Part shown: positions 1 through 6,776 of the stretch, piece by piece
Layout of the letters: the number at the start of each line of letters is the position of its first letter
Position numbering within the stretch: position 1 is the first letter of the stretch
Assembly (NCBI GenBank): GCA_030839105.1
Contig: JAUZEI010000631.1
Coordinates: 1-11,368 of the forward strand
Length of the DNA stretch: 11,368 bases
Direction of reading: 5' to 3'
Origin: Actinomycetota bacterium
Lineage (GTDB): Bacteria; Actinomycetota; Acidimicrobiia; IMCC26256; PALSA-610
The notes under the pieces: generated by a model
Told to the model about the DNA's origin: nothing
What the model saw: only the letters and a program-made list of their open reading frames with translations
Databases searched by the model: none
Made by a program: the position numbers and the translations under genes

Positions 1-556
1 GACGAAGGTTGTTGCGCTCGGCGTAGTCCCAGAGCTTCTTCTGCAGCGCGCGTCGCCCGCGGTGGATACGACTCATCACGGTGCCGATCGGTACGTCGAG
101 GATGTCGGCGATCTCCTTGTAGGAGAACCCCTCGACGTCGGCGAGGATGACAGCCATCCGGAACTGCTCCGGGATGGACTCGAGCGCCTCTTTCACCTCG
201 GAGTCGGGAATGCCTTCCAACACTTCGGCCTCGGGCGTACGCGTGGCCTCGGCGGCTTCGAGACCGCCGAGCCTGCGGAAGATGTAGAAGTCCTCGACGT
301 CGTCGAGGTCGACCTGGTCGGGCCGGCGCTTCTTCGCGCGGTACTGATTGATGAACGTGTTGGTGAGGATCTTGTAGAGCCACGCCTTGAGGTTCGTGCC
401 CTCGTGGAAACCACCGAATCCGCGGTAGGCGCGGAGGAACGTTTCCTGGACGAGATCCTCGGCGTCGCTCGGATTGCGCGTCATGCGCAGCGCGGCTGCG
501 TAGAGCGCCGACATGTAGGGCATTGCCTGTTCTGCGAACGTTGCCTGGTCGGCCAC
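1..556 (-). CDS. sigH: ECF RNA polymerase sigma factor, SigR/SigH family (3' end cut by window edge)
   Basis: Group IV sigma factor that directs RNA polymerase to a stress regulon; in the SigR (Streptomyces) / SigH (mycobacteria) family this is the thiol-oxidative and heat stress response, held in check by a zinc anti-sigma factor of the RsrA/RshA type. The 185 visible residues cover nearly the whole protein. Region 2 lies at about residues 7-75 with [18 protein letters not shown] and then [19 protein letters not shown], which is very close to the SigR signature. An acidic linker ([10 protein letters not shown]) follows. Region 4 is at about 125-180, with [20 protein letters not shown] and a helix-turn-helix ending [12 protein letters not shown]. 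The GTG start is chosen because family N-termini begin only a few residues before the FAEQA segment. There is no Shine-Dalgarno site, but a TACCCT box sits 6 nt upstream, so a leaderless start is likely. The last few codons, and any anti-sigma gene beyond, lie outside the window. Family assignment is firm; the symbol follows mycobacterial naming and sigR is equally apt. Confidence 0.93.
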   Translation of the reverse strand, partial: MADQATFAEQAMPYMSALYAAALRMTRNPSDAEDLVQETFLRAYRGFGGFHEGTNLKAWLYKILTNTFINQYRAKKRRPDQVDLDDVEDFYIFRRLGGLEAAEATRTPEAEVLEGIPDSEVKEALESIPEQFRMAVILADVEGFSYKEIADILDVPIGTVMSRIHRGRRALQKKLWDYAERNNLR

Positions 557-562
557 GGGAGC

Positions 563-568
563 AGGGTA
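563..568 (-). promoter_or_regulatory. Candidate -10 box for a leaderless sigma-factor transcript
   Basis: On the minus strand TACCCT (matching TANNNT) is followed by exactly 6 nt and then the GTG start of the sigma gene. This is the layout of actinobacterial leaderless promoters, where transcription begins at the start codon. No convincing -35 hexamer is seen 17-18 nt upstream, and the GGGAAT/GTT elements of a SigR-type autoregulated promoter are not apparent. The nearest purine-rich stretch (GAGGAGGGG) lies about 19 nt from the start, too far for a ribosome-binding site. Confidence 0.4.
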
Positions 569-589
569 CCCGGCCCCTCCTCGGCTCAG

Positions 590-613
590 GCCCCCGGTGA
601 TGCCGGTCGGGGC
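590..613 (-). terminator. Possible hairpin after the GT39 gene
   Basis: On the minus strand, beginning 5 nt past the GT39 stop, GCCC and CCGG (separated by a 3-nt bulge) can pair with CCGG-GGGC around a CATCA loop, giving a GC-rich 8-bp stem. There is no U tract, as is common for actinobacterial hairpins. It could end the glycosylation operon before the sigma gene, but short GC-rich hairpins arise easily by chance at this base composition. Confidence 0.3.
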
Positions 614-618
614 GTCAC

Positions 619-2709
619 TCAGGCCGAGGGTGTGGGGCTCAAGTCGTAGATCGTGGTGCCGCCGACGGTCCGAGCGGTGAAGTTCTGCTCGACCCACTGA
701 GTGATCGCACTCGACGTGCCCGCAGAGCCGCCACCCGGGCCGCCGCCCCGGCCCGACGCGATGAAGTAGTGGATCTGGCCGGTCCGGACGTACTGCTCGA
801 ACTGGGCGAGGGTCGGCGCCGGGTCGGTGCCGTTGAAGCCGCCGATCGCCATGACGGCCTTGCCCGAGGCGAGCTGGTAGCCGGCCGCGTTGTCGGCGCC
901 GATGGCGGCCGCGGTCCAACGAAAGCCGGTGCTCTGTTGGAACAACGTGGTGATCGCGGCACTCGGCGTCGATCCGTTGAGCAGACCGCCGAGCCCACCG
1001 CCGTTCGGACGGCCGCCGTCCGTGCCCGCGCCGGCGAACCCGCCCCCGAACGCGGGCGCTCCACCGAGGTTGCCGCCGGCTCCGGGTGTGAACGCGCCGG
1101 GATTGGCTCCCGCACCTGCGGGAGGAGCGCCACCGCCGAATCGGCGCGCACCTCCCGGTCCTCCGCGACCGGCCGCGGCGCCGGCGGGACCGGCCGTCGG
1201 AAGCGAACCACTGTGGGGCTGCGCGACCGTCGACAAGGTGTACGCCGTGGGCGCGGCCAGGCCGAGCCCGATCGCCGCGAGCGCGAGCACGACGGCGAAC
1301 TTTCCGCGCAACGTCGGCGCGATCACTACGGCGAGGGCGATGACGAGACCGGCCGCCAACAACGCAGCACGCAGCATCGGGAACCACGTCGGCGTGCGAT
1401 CCAACAACACGTAGCTCCAGAGCGCGGTGACCGCGACGACGAGGCCGAGCAGCACCCGGACGATCGGGTTGTCCCGTCGAGCCCAGAACGTTGTCGCGCC
1501 GATGCCGACGATCGCGCCGATCGCGGGCGCGAGCGCGACGGAGTAGTACTCGTGGATGATCCCCTGCCCGAGCGAGAACGCGGCGCCGGTGAGGATCAAC
1601 CATCCGCCCCAGAGCGCGAGCGCGGCTCTCGTGCGATCGGTGCGAACGCGCGTCGCCGTGACGGCGAGACCCGCCACCAGCAGCACCAACGCCGCGGGCA
1701 GCAACCACGAGATCTGACCGCCGAACTGCGAGTTGAACATCCGAACGAGACCCGTCGTGCCCCACCGACCGGTCGAGTTCTGGGTGGCGCCGCCCACGCT
1801 GCCGGTCTCGTTACCGGTGAGCCGCCCGAAGCCGTTGTAACCGAACAACACGTTCCAGAAGCTGTCGTTCTGTGATCCGCCGATGTACGGACGACTCGAC
1901 GTAGGCCACAACTGCACGATGGCGACCCACCAGCCGCCGGCGGCGACCGTCGTGAGACCGAGGACGATGACATGGCCGATCCGGCGCGCGAGCTTCGGCG
2001 GCCCGGCGAGGAGGTAGACGATCCCGAAGACCGGCAGCACCAGAAACGCCTGCAGCTCCTTGGCGAGGAACGCGAAGCCGACGAGGGCGCCGGTTGCGAC
2101 CATCCAACGCAGACGGCCGTCCTCGAGCGCGCGCGTCATCGTGTAGGCGCCGGCAACGAGCAGGAATACGAGCAGGGCGTCCGGATTGTTGAATCGGAAC
2201 ATCAGCGCCGCGACGGGCGTCAGTGCGAACACCGCGCCTGCGATGAGCGCGGCCGCCGGCGAGAACCACCGTTTGACCGTCGCAAACAAGATGCCGACCG
2301 CGGCAACTCCTTCCAGCGCCTGCGGTACCAGCACGCTCCATGAGTTGACGCCGAAGATCCGGCCCGAGATCTCCATCACCCAGAGCGAGGCCGGGGCCTT
2401 GTCGACCGTGATGAAGTTGGAGGCGTCCGTCGATCCGAAGAAGAACGCCTTCCAACTCTGCGTTCCCGCCTGCGCCGCCGCGGAGTAATACGAATTCGCC
2501 CAACCCGACGCGCCGAGGTCCCAGAGGTACAGCGCGGCGGTCACAACGAGCAACAGGAGCAGCGCGGGCCGGACCCACACCGGGTCGGTGTCCGGCCCGC
2601 GCCACACCCGTTCGAGGCGTGACCGTCGACGTTCGGGGGGCGGAAACGACGTCGGCAACGTCTCGAGGTCGAGGGTGGGCTCCGATCGCGGAGGATTGAA
2701 GATGCTCAT
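619..2709 (-). CDS. YkcB-like GT39 (ArnT/PMT-type) membrane glycosyltransferase
   Basis: Predicted GT-C enzyme of 696 residues that takes a sugar from a polyprenyl-phosphate donor and moves it to an acceptor on the outer face of the membrane. After a charged N-terminus (1-45), the first helix is at about 46-65, followed by a large extracellular loop with [14 protein letters not shown] (69-82) and [13 protein letters not shown] (100-112), both hallmark segments of the actinobacterial YkcB-like group. [10 protein letters not shown] (171-180) opens another helix; roughly ten or more helices run to about residue 490. A Gly/Ala/Pro-rich linker (about 501-578) leads to a soluble C-terminal domain (579-696) with [13 protein letters not shown] and [12 protein letters not shown], typical of the YkcB C-terminal module. 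The ATG start overlaps the upstream GtrA stop as ATGA, implying translational coupling. An in-frame extension upstream exists but is Arg-rich and overlaps the GtrA gene, so it was rejected. Donor sugar and acceptor cannot be read from sequence; protein O-mannosylation is one possibility. Confidence 0.9.
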   Translation of the reverse strand: MSIFNPPRSEPTLDLETLPTSFPPPERRRSRLERVWRGPDTDPVWVRPALLLLLVVTAALYLWDLGASGWANSYYSAAAQAGTQSWKAFFFGSTDASNFITVDKAPASLWVMEISGRIFGVNSWSVLVPQALEGVAAVGILFATVKRWFSPAAALIAGAVFALTPVAALMFRFNNPDALLVFLLVAGAYTMTRALEDGRLRWMVATGALVGFAFLAKELQAFLVLPVFGIVYLLAGPPKLARRIGHVIVLGLTTVAAGGWWVAIVQLWPTSSRPYIGGSQNDSFWNVLFGYNGFGRLTGNETGSVGGATQNSTGRWGTTGLVRMFNSQFGGQISWLLPAALVLLVAGLAVTATRVRTDRTRAALALWGGWLILTGAAFSLGQGIIHEYYSVALAPAIGAIVGIGATTFWARRDNPIVRVLLGLVVAVTALWSYVLLDRTPTWFPMLRAALLAAGLVIALAVVIAPTLRGKFAVVLALAAIGLGLAAPTAYTLSTVAQPHSGSLPTAGPAGAAAGRGGPGGARRFGGGAPPAGAGANPGAFTPGAGGNLGGAPAFGGGFAGAGTDGGRPNGGGLGGLLNGSTPSAAITTLFQQSTGFRWTAAAIGADNAAGYQLASGKAVMAIGGFNGTDPAPTLAQFEQYVRTGQIHYFIASGRGGGPGGGSAGTSSAITQWVEQNFTARTVGGTTIYDLSPTPSA

Positions 2710-3215
2710 GATGCGACGGACGCTTTCCGATCGGTCGGCGCAGCCGAAGCGGCGACACTTGGTTGCGCCGAGGGTCGGGCGGGTTTGAACAGGACGCGGT
2801 CGAGCAGCGCGAACTGCACGAGCCAGAGCGAGGCGAACGAAGAAAGGTTCGCGAAGGGCAGCGCGATCGCGCGCGCCGACGTCGACCACTGCGAGGTCAT
2901 CGACGACACGAGTCCGACCGCGACCGTCGATACCACCAGGCCGGCGAGCGACAGCAGCCAGAACGGCAGAATCTCGCGCGTCACGTCGCTGCGCCCGGAG
3001 CGGCCCCACACCCAGTGCCGATTTGCGTAGTACGACGGCCCGATTCCGCAACAGACAGCGATGATGTTGGCCGGCCCGGCCGGCACGCCCGCGCCCAGTG
3101 CCAGGGCCACGAGGACCGCGGCGCTGAGCAGGGTCGTGCCGACCGAGACGGCGAGGCAGCGCGACATCTTCTTCAGGAGGACGTTCTGTTGCAGAGCGCG
3201 CGGCACGACTGTCAT
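2706..3215 (-). CDS. GtrA-family membrane protein (putative polyprenyl-phosphate-sugar flippase)
   Basis: Small integral membrane protein of 169 residues. GtrA-like proteins are thought to help translocate polyprenyl-phosphate-linked sugars across the membrane for an extracytoplasmic glycosyltransferase. Four hydrophobic segments are visible at about 20-40, 46-63, 84-104 and 116-138. The family motif NRHWVWGR lies at 65-72, in the short loop after the second helix. The C-terminus is a Pro/Ala/Ser-rich tail. The start ATG overlaps the stop of the GT2-GtrA gene (ATGA), and its own stop overlaps the start of the GT39 gene (ATGA), so the three proteins are probably made in a fixed ratio. No strong Shine-Dalgarno site precedes the start, which fits coupling. 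Oddly, the upstream gene already carries a GtrA domain, so the operon holds two copies. Family is clear; the flippase role is inferred from relatives. Confidence 0.9.
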   Translation of the reverse strand: MTVVPRALQQNVLLKKMSRCLAVSVGTTLLSAAVLVALALGAGVPAGPANIIAVCCGIGPSYYANRHWVWGRSGRSDVTREILPFWLLSLAGLVVSTVAVGLVSSMTSQWSTSARAIALPFANLSSFASLWLVQFALLDRVLFKPARPSAQPSVAASAAPTDRKASVAS

Positions 3216-4408
3216 CGGGCTATTCCGACCAGGATGAAACGGGCCGCGGCGGCGAGCGACCACGTGACGACGAGGACAGCGAGTTGCGCGGCAAAGCTCG
3301 TCGTGACCGCCGCGACGAACGCGAGGGAGATGCTCGTTACGGCCAGCGATCCGAAGTAGAGCGCGAACGCAGGGACCCAACGCGGGCGCGGCCGCCGTTC
3401 CGTGTAGCGCGCGTTGGCCCAGGCGTTCCCGACGAACGTGGCCGTGAGGGCGACGATGTTCGCGGCGACCGGCCCGATGGCGCCGTAGGTCGACAAGAAC
3501 AAGGCCAGGGAGACCGAGGTGCTCGCGAGACCGATGAGCGCGAATGCCACGAAGCGACGACCGAAGTCGTTTGCGACTGGCGCCCGTGCCAATGGACCGA
3601 GCTCGACGCGACCGCGACCCGTTGCGAATCGCCACGCCATGCGCGCCGTTCCCTTCAGATCGGTGATGGCGGTCGACACGACCTGGACGCGGCTGTCGAC
3701 GTCATCGATCCAGTCGACGGCGACCTCGTGAATGCGCAGTCCGTTGCGCTCGGCGAGCAGCAGCAGCTCGGTGTCGAAGAACCACCCGTTGTCCTCGATC
3801 GCAGGGAGAAGCCGGCGGACAACGCTCGCGCGCGCCGCCTTGAAACCGCACTGCGCATCGCGCACACGCGTCGCGAGCACGGCGTGCAGGATGGCGTTGT
3901 AGGAGCGGGAGATGATCTCGCGCTTCGGGTGCCGGGCGACGTGGGAGCCGGGCGCGAGTCGGGAGCCGATGGCGAGATCCGAGTGACCGGACACAAGCGG
4001 TGCGACGAGTGGCAGCAGCGCATCCAGGTCGGTCGAGAGATCGACGTCCATGTACGCGACGACCTCGGCGTCACTTTCACCCCAGGCCGTGCGCAGGGCG
4101 AACCCGCGTCCTTTGCGACCGAGGTGTACGGCCCGAACGTGTTCGAGCTCCTGCTCGAGCTCGGCGGCGAGCGCCCAGGTGCCGTCGGTCGAGGCGTTGT
4201 CGACGATCGTGATTCGCCACGAGAACGGGAAACAACGCGTCAGATACTCGTGGATGCGACGGATGCTCGGACCCAGCGACCGCTCCTCGTCAAAAACTGG
4301 GACGACCACATCGACGGTGGGCGAAGCGGCGGCCGGCTCGATAGCGACCACCTCTAGCGGCTGTTCCCTCACGCTCTGCAGCAATGGGGCGGTTCCGAGG
4401 TCTCGCAT
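3212..4408 (-). CDS. Bifunctional GT2 (polyprenyl-phosphate sugar synthase-like) / GtrA fusion
   Basis: First gene of the operon, 398 residues. The N-terminal half (about 31-260) is a GT-A fold family 2 glycosyltransferase of the dolichyl-phosphate mannose synthase / GtrB type, which transfers a sugar from a nucleotide donor to polyprenyl phosphate on the cytoplasmic face. Visible motifs are VVVPVFDEE (34-42), VDNASTDGT (69-77), the metal-binding DVD within MDVDLSTDLDA (120-130), IGSRLAPGS, and DAQCGFK (184-190), characteristic of this subgroup. The C-terminal part (about 284-398) is a GtrA domain with four hydrophobic segments and NARYTER in the family NR-x-W-like position. The fusion implies that synthesis and flipping of the lipid-sugar are physically linked. 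The ATG at 4408 gives a reasonable N-terminus; the ribosome-binding site is weak (CAGG). The sugar is not determinable; mannose or glucose are most common in relatives. Confidence 0.93.
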   Translation of the reverse strand: MRDLGTAPLLQSVREQPLEVVAIEPAAASPTVDVVVPVFDEERSLGPSIRRIHEYLTRCFPFSWRITIVDNASTDGTWALAAELEQELEHVRAVHLGRKGRGFALRTAWGESDAEVVAYMDVDLSTDLDALLPLVAPLVSGHSDLAIGSRLAPGSHVARHPKREIISRSYNAILHAVLATRVRDAQCGFKAARASVVRRLLPAIEDNGWFFDTELLLLAERNGLRIHEVAVDWIDDVDSRVQVVSTAITDLKGTARMAWRFATGRGRVELGPLARAPVANDFGRRFVAFALIGLASTSVSLALFLSTYGAIGPVAANIVALTATFVGNAWANARYTERRPRPRWVPAFALYFGSLAVTSISLAFVAAVTTSFAAQLAVLVVTWSLAAAARFILVGIAR

Positions 4409-4410
4409 GC

Positions 4411-4431
4411 CCTGACGATCGTCGTGTCAGG
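4411..4431. repeat. Nested inverted repeat next to the divergent start
   Basis: CCTGAC at 4411-4416 is the reverse complement of GTCAGG at 4426-4431, with a 9-nt spacer. A second perfect palindrome, GACGATCGTC (4414-4423), overlaps it. The element ends 2 bp before the GT2-GtrA start codon, in the intergenic region shared with the LPFTG protein. It could be an operator for a dimeric regulator or an mRNA hairpin covering the translation start of the operon. No regulator gene is visible in the window. Confidence 0.4.
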
Positions 4432-4542
4432 TGGGTCCGATCTTGGAGCGACACAAGAATCGGGTGAGAACGCGCGTGACGACCCCGGCTCCGGACGCGG
4501 GAAAAGCCGTCACCCATCGCACAAGATGCGGCACAGGATGGG

Positions 4543-4548
4543 TACGTT
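4543..4548 (+). promoter_or_regulatory. Possible -10 box for the LPFTG protein gene
   Basis: TACGTT fits TANNNT and is one of the few A/T-containing hexamers in the 211-bp divergent region. It would give a leader of about 65 nt before the ATG at 4620. No good -35 element is recognisable 16-18 nt upstream, so this is a weak call. For the opposite-strand operon I could not identify a -10 box: the roughly 65 nt before its ATG contain no TA dinucleotide on that strand. Confidence 0.22.
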
Positions 4549-4603
4549 TCGGGGCGGGACCTGGGATGTTGGAGCGGGTGACGGACCAGGCGAGTTCATT
4601 GCT

Positions 4604-4609
4604 GGGAGG
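4604..4609 (+). promoter_or_regulatory. Ribosome-binding site of the LPFTG protein gene
   Basis: GGGAGG lies 10 nt before the ATG at 4620 and 4 nt before an in-frame GTG at 4614. It is one of the few clear Shine-Dalgarno sites in the window and fixes the start within two codons, ruling out the longer in-frame extensions beginning at 4431 or 4566. Confidence 0.65.
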
Positions 4610-4619
4610 CAAAGTGAGA

Positions 4620-5459
4620 ATGCTCGCGCGCAGAGGCACGAGTCGGGGACGCCGGAAGGCTGTTCTCGCGGCCTCGTCATTGGCGATCATCGCCATGTTC
4701 GTCGTGGGAACCGCGCTGCCGGCGTGGGCGCACCACCCGGTGCTGTCCGGCACCACGGTGTGCTCAAACGGCAAACACGCGATCTCGTGGACGATCGGTA
4801 ACAGCGAAGCCAACTGGGTGATGCACATCGATTCCGCGACGGCCGTGCTGGGAGCCCAGACGTTTGCGGTGACGGGGTACACGCCCAACGTCGCCAAGTC
4901 GGGATCTACCTCGGCGACAACGACAGTGCCCGGCGGCTCGACCGGAACGGTCACCCTCACGGTCCACGCGACCTGGACCGACAACGCCACAGCGACGCGG
5001 TCGACAACAGTGACGCTCGCGTCGCAGTGCTCCCCGTCGACCACGACGACGATCGGCGGTACCACGACGACGATCGCCGGCACCATGACGACAATCGGTG
5101 GTACCACGACGACGATTGCCGGCACGACGACGACAACCGGTGGAGCTACGAGCACGACCATCGCCGGCGAAACCACGACGACGATCAGCGGAGAGACGAG
5201 TACGTCGCTCGGCGGTACGACTTCGACCACGGGAGGTGTGGTCGGCACCCAGGGCTCGACGACGCCGACCTCGACATCGGTCACGGCCGGCTCTACTCCG
5301 ACCACCGACTCCGGGGTCACCGCGGCCACCAACCCGACCGGGTTGCTCCCGTTCACGGGCGGATCGAGCAACGGCCCGATCTTCGGTCTCGCCTCGTTGG
5401 CTGTCGGAGGCATCGCCCTCGCACTCGCCACCCGGAAGAAGCAGTCTCGCGACTCGTAG
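4620..5459 (+). CDS. Secreted Thr-rich LPFTG cell-wall-anchored surface protein
   Basis: A 279-residue sortase-type surface protein. An Arg-rich n-region (4-13) and a hydrophobic core (14-33) end in LPAWA, with predicted cleavage between A37 and H38. The mature N-terminus (HHPVLSG) begins a domain of about 100 residues, rich in beta-forming Thr/Val/Ser. It is bracketed by its only two cysteines, C48 and C137, probably a disulfide. Residues 141-206 are a stalk of seven- to nine-residue units such as TTTTIGG and TTTTIAG, followed by another Thr/Ser/Gly stretch. LPFTG (243-247), a helix (about 250-269) and a basic RKK tail complete a standard sortase signal. No sortase gene is in the window. The globular domain is not one I recognise by name. 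The Thr stalk would suit O-glycosylation, and the divergent neighbours encode a lipid-sugar glycosylation set; that partnership is inferred. GTG at 4614 is an alternative start. Confidence 0.9.
   Translation: MLARRGTSRGRRKAVLAASSLAIIAMFVVGTALPAWAHHPVLSGTTVCSNGKHAISWTIGNSEANWVMHIDSATAVLGAQTFAVTGYTPNVAKSGSTSATTTVPGGSTGTVTLTVHATWTDNATATRSTTVTLASQCSPSTTTTIGGTTTTIAGTMTTIGGTTTTIAGTTTTTGGATSTTIAGETTTTISGETSTSLGGTTSTTGGVVGTQGSTTPTSTSVTAGSTPTTDSGVTAATNPTGLLPFTGGSSNGPIFGLASLAVGGIALALATRKKQSRDS
5040..5237 (+). repeat. In-frame tandem repeat of 21-nt units encoding Thr-rich heptads
   Basis: Nine consecutive units encode TTTTIGG, TTTTIAG, TMTTIGG, TTTTIAG, TTTTTGG, ATSTTIAGE, TTTTISGE, TSTSLGG and TTSTTGG. 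Seven are 21 nt; two are lengthened to 27 and 24 nt by in-frame codons. The first four or five are nearly identical in DNA (ACC-ACG-ACG-ACG-ATC type), and divergence rises toward the 3' end. There are no spacers of the kind seen in CRISPR arrays. The coding role is the extracellular stalk of the LPFTG protein, and length changes by slippage or recombination would stay in frame. Confidence 0.88.
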
Positions 5460-5486
5460 TCCTCACGGGTCCTCGCCGTTAGTGTC

Positions 5487-5505
5487 CGCTCGAAACCCGA
5501 GCGGG
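5487..5505 (+). terminator. Hairpin downstream of the LPFTG gene (first of two)
   Basis: CCGCTCG (5487-5493) pairs perfectly with CGAGCGG (5499-5505) around the loop AAACC, starting 28 nt after the LPFTG stop codon. There is no U tract. It may terminate or stabilise the 3' end of the surface-protein mRNA. Confidence 0.45.
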
Positions 5506-5533
5506 AACGACTCGGCGACGACAGATCGAGCGT

Positions 5534-5563
5534 GCGTGCCCGCGTTCTCGGCCGCGGGCACGC
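5534..5563 (+). terminator. Strong hairpin between LPFTG gene and GT4 gene (second of two)
   Basis: GCGTGCCCGCG (5534-5544) pairs perfectly with CGCGGGCACGC (5553-5563) across the 8-nt loop TTCTCGGC: an 11-bp stem, nine of whose pairs are G-C. No U run follows, as often in high-GC actinobacteria. It ends 22 nt before the GT4 start. It probably limits read-through from the surface-protein gene, or acts as a 5' structure of the GT4 transcript. Confidence 0.5.
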
Positions 5564-5585
5564 TCGCGCTCGACGATGCGATGAG

Positions 5586-6734
5586 GTGAGCCCGATCGAC
5601 ATCACCGCCGAGAACATGCGCGGCCGGCGCGTCCTCGTCATCGGCACCTTCGATCCGACGACGCCCCGGGCGCGGCAATGGACACGGCTGCTCGACCGGC
5701 TCGGGTGCGTCGTCGACGTGCGCAACATCTCGTCCTGGCACGACGATCGGGCCTCGCAGACCGCGCGTTCACCGCTTGCGATGTTGCCGCGCGTCGTCGC
5801 CGGACTGGTGCGGCTCGCGTGGCAACTGTTGACGTGCGAACGTCCCGATCTCGTCGTGTTCCTGTACCCGGGACATCTCGACGCGTGCGTGCTCGGGCCG
5901 ATCGCGCGGCTCCGACGCGTCCCGGCCGTGCTCGACATCTTTATCTCGCTGTACGACACCGTCGTTGCCGACCCCGCGCTGAGGAGCCCGCGGTCGGCGG
6001 TCGGGATCGCGACGCGCGCCATCGACGTCGCGGCGTGTTGGAGTGTGCCGTTGGTGGTTGTGGACACGCCCGAGAACGCCGAGTTCCTCGCCCGCTTCAC
6101 ACACCGGGGCCGCACGCACTTCGCGGTGCTGTGGGTCGGCGCGGACGAGTCGATCTACGGTCCGCCGGCCGCGGATCCCGGTGACGACGGACCGATCCTC
6201 TGGTACCTCACCTACATCCCCCTGCACGGATTCGAGACGGTGGCCCATGCCGCCGCGCTTCTCCGCGACGACGGTCGGCGCATCCGCTTCGTCGGGGACG
6301 GCCAGCAACGGGCGGCCGCCGTTGACCTGATCGCCGAGTTGAACCTCGACAACGTCGACGTCGTGGACCCGGTCCCGGAAGCGGAACTTGTCGGTGAGAT
6401 CGGGCGCGCCTCGATCTGTCTCGGCGTGTTCGGCACGACCGACAAGGCCGCGCGGGTCGTACCGAACAAGGTGTACCAGTGCGCGGCCGCCGGACGGGCG
6501 ATCGTGACCGCCGAGACGCCGGCGAACCGCACCGCGTTCGGCGACGCCCTCGTCACCGTTCCGCCGGGCGACGCGCCTGCGCTCGCGGCCGCGATCGGAG
6601 CGTTGCGAGGTCCGACACGAATCGGCGCCGGGAAACGGGCCCGGGCCACGTTCGTCGAACGCTTCTCCGACGCCGCGCTCGCACACGACCTCGCTGTCAT
6701 CCTCTCGAAGGTCCTACGCCCGAAGGCACACTGA
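5586..6734 (+). CDS. Family 4-type (GT-B fold) glycosyltransferase
   Basis: Predicted cytoplasmic, membrane-associated GT of 382 residues that would add a sugar from a nucleotide donor to a growing lipid-linked glycan. The N-terminal Rossmann domain opens with RRVLVIGTFDP (14-24) and contains LVVFLYPGHLDA (89-100) and VVVDTPENAEFL (157-168), typical of acceptor-side GT4 domains. The C-terminal half has ILWYLTYIPLHGFE (204-217), IRFVGDGQQR (233-242) and VVPNKVYQCAAAGRAIVT (291-308), matching the donor-binding NK-(V/L)-(Y/F)-E-AxAxGxP pattern. Here the usual second Glu is Gln298, a change that could affect donor ribose binding. GTG at 5586 is taken as the start because it adds a short charged N-terminus; ATG at 5616 is a good alternative directly before the first beta strand, and neither has a strong ribosome-binding site. 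It ends 42 bp from the convergent membrane-protein gene. Substrate unknown. Confidence 0.85.
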   Translation: MSPIDITAENMRGRRVLVIGTFDPTTPRARQWTRLLDRLGCVVDVRNISSWHDDRASQTARSPLAMLPRVVAGLVRLAWQLLTCERPDLVVFLYPGHLDACVLGPIARLRRVPAVLDIFISLYDTVVADPALRSPRSAVGIATRAIDVAACWSVPLVVVDTPENAEFLARFTHRGRTHFAVLWVGADESIYGPPAADPGDDGPILWYLTYIPLHGFETVAHAAALLRDDGRRIRFVGDGQQRAAAVDLIAELNLDNVDVVDPVPEAELVGEIGRASICLGVFGTTDKAARVVPNKVYQCAAAGRAIVTAETPANRTAFGDALVTVPPGDAPALAAAIGALRGPTRIGAGKRARATFVERFSDAALAHDLAVILSKVLRPKAH

Positions 6735-6776
6735 CCGAGACCTACGGCACGTCCCGCACACGACTTCGGCCGCGGT

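Noticed and set aside
2709..3051. N-terminal extension of the GT39 protein to 810 residues
   Set aside because: The extension is Arg-rich with no motif, lies wholly within the well-supported GtrA gene, and the ATGA overlap gives a natural start at 2709.
3284..4357. Plus-strand open frame of 357 codons opposite the GT2-GtrA gene
   Set aside because: No domain and a biased charged composition; the minus strand has an unambiguous GT2-GtrA protein.
5040..5237. Possible CRISPR or non-coding repeat array
   Set aside because: Units are contiguous, in frame and encode Thr-rich heptads; no unique spacers and no cas genes.
4427..6115. Long minus-strand open frame (562 codons) across the LPFTG and GT4 genes
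   Set aside because: It is the antisense of the Thr-rich repeat (giving Val/Pro-rich runs) and of the GT4 gene; it has no recognisable domain, and the plus-strand genes have clear motifs.
6735..6776. Terminator between the convergent GT4 and AglD-like genes
   Set aside because: No convincing stem-loop could be found in the 42-bp gap.
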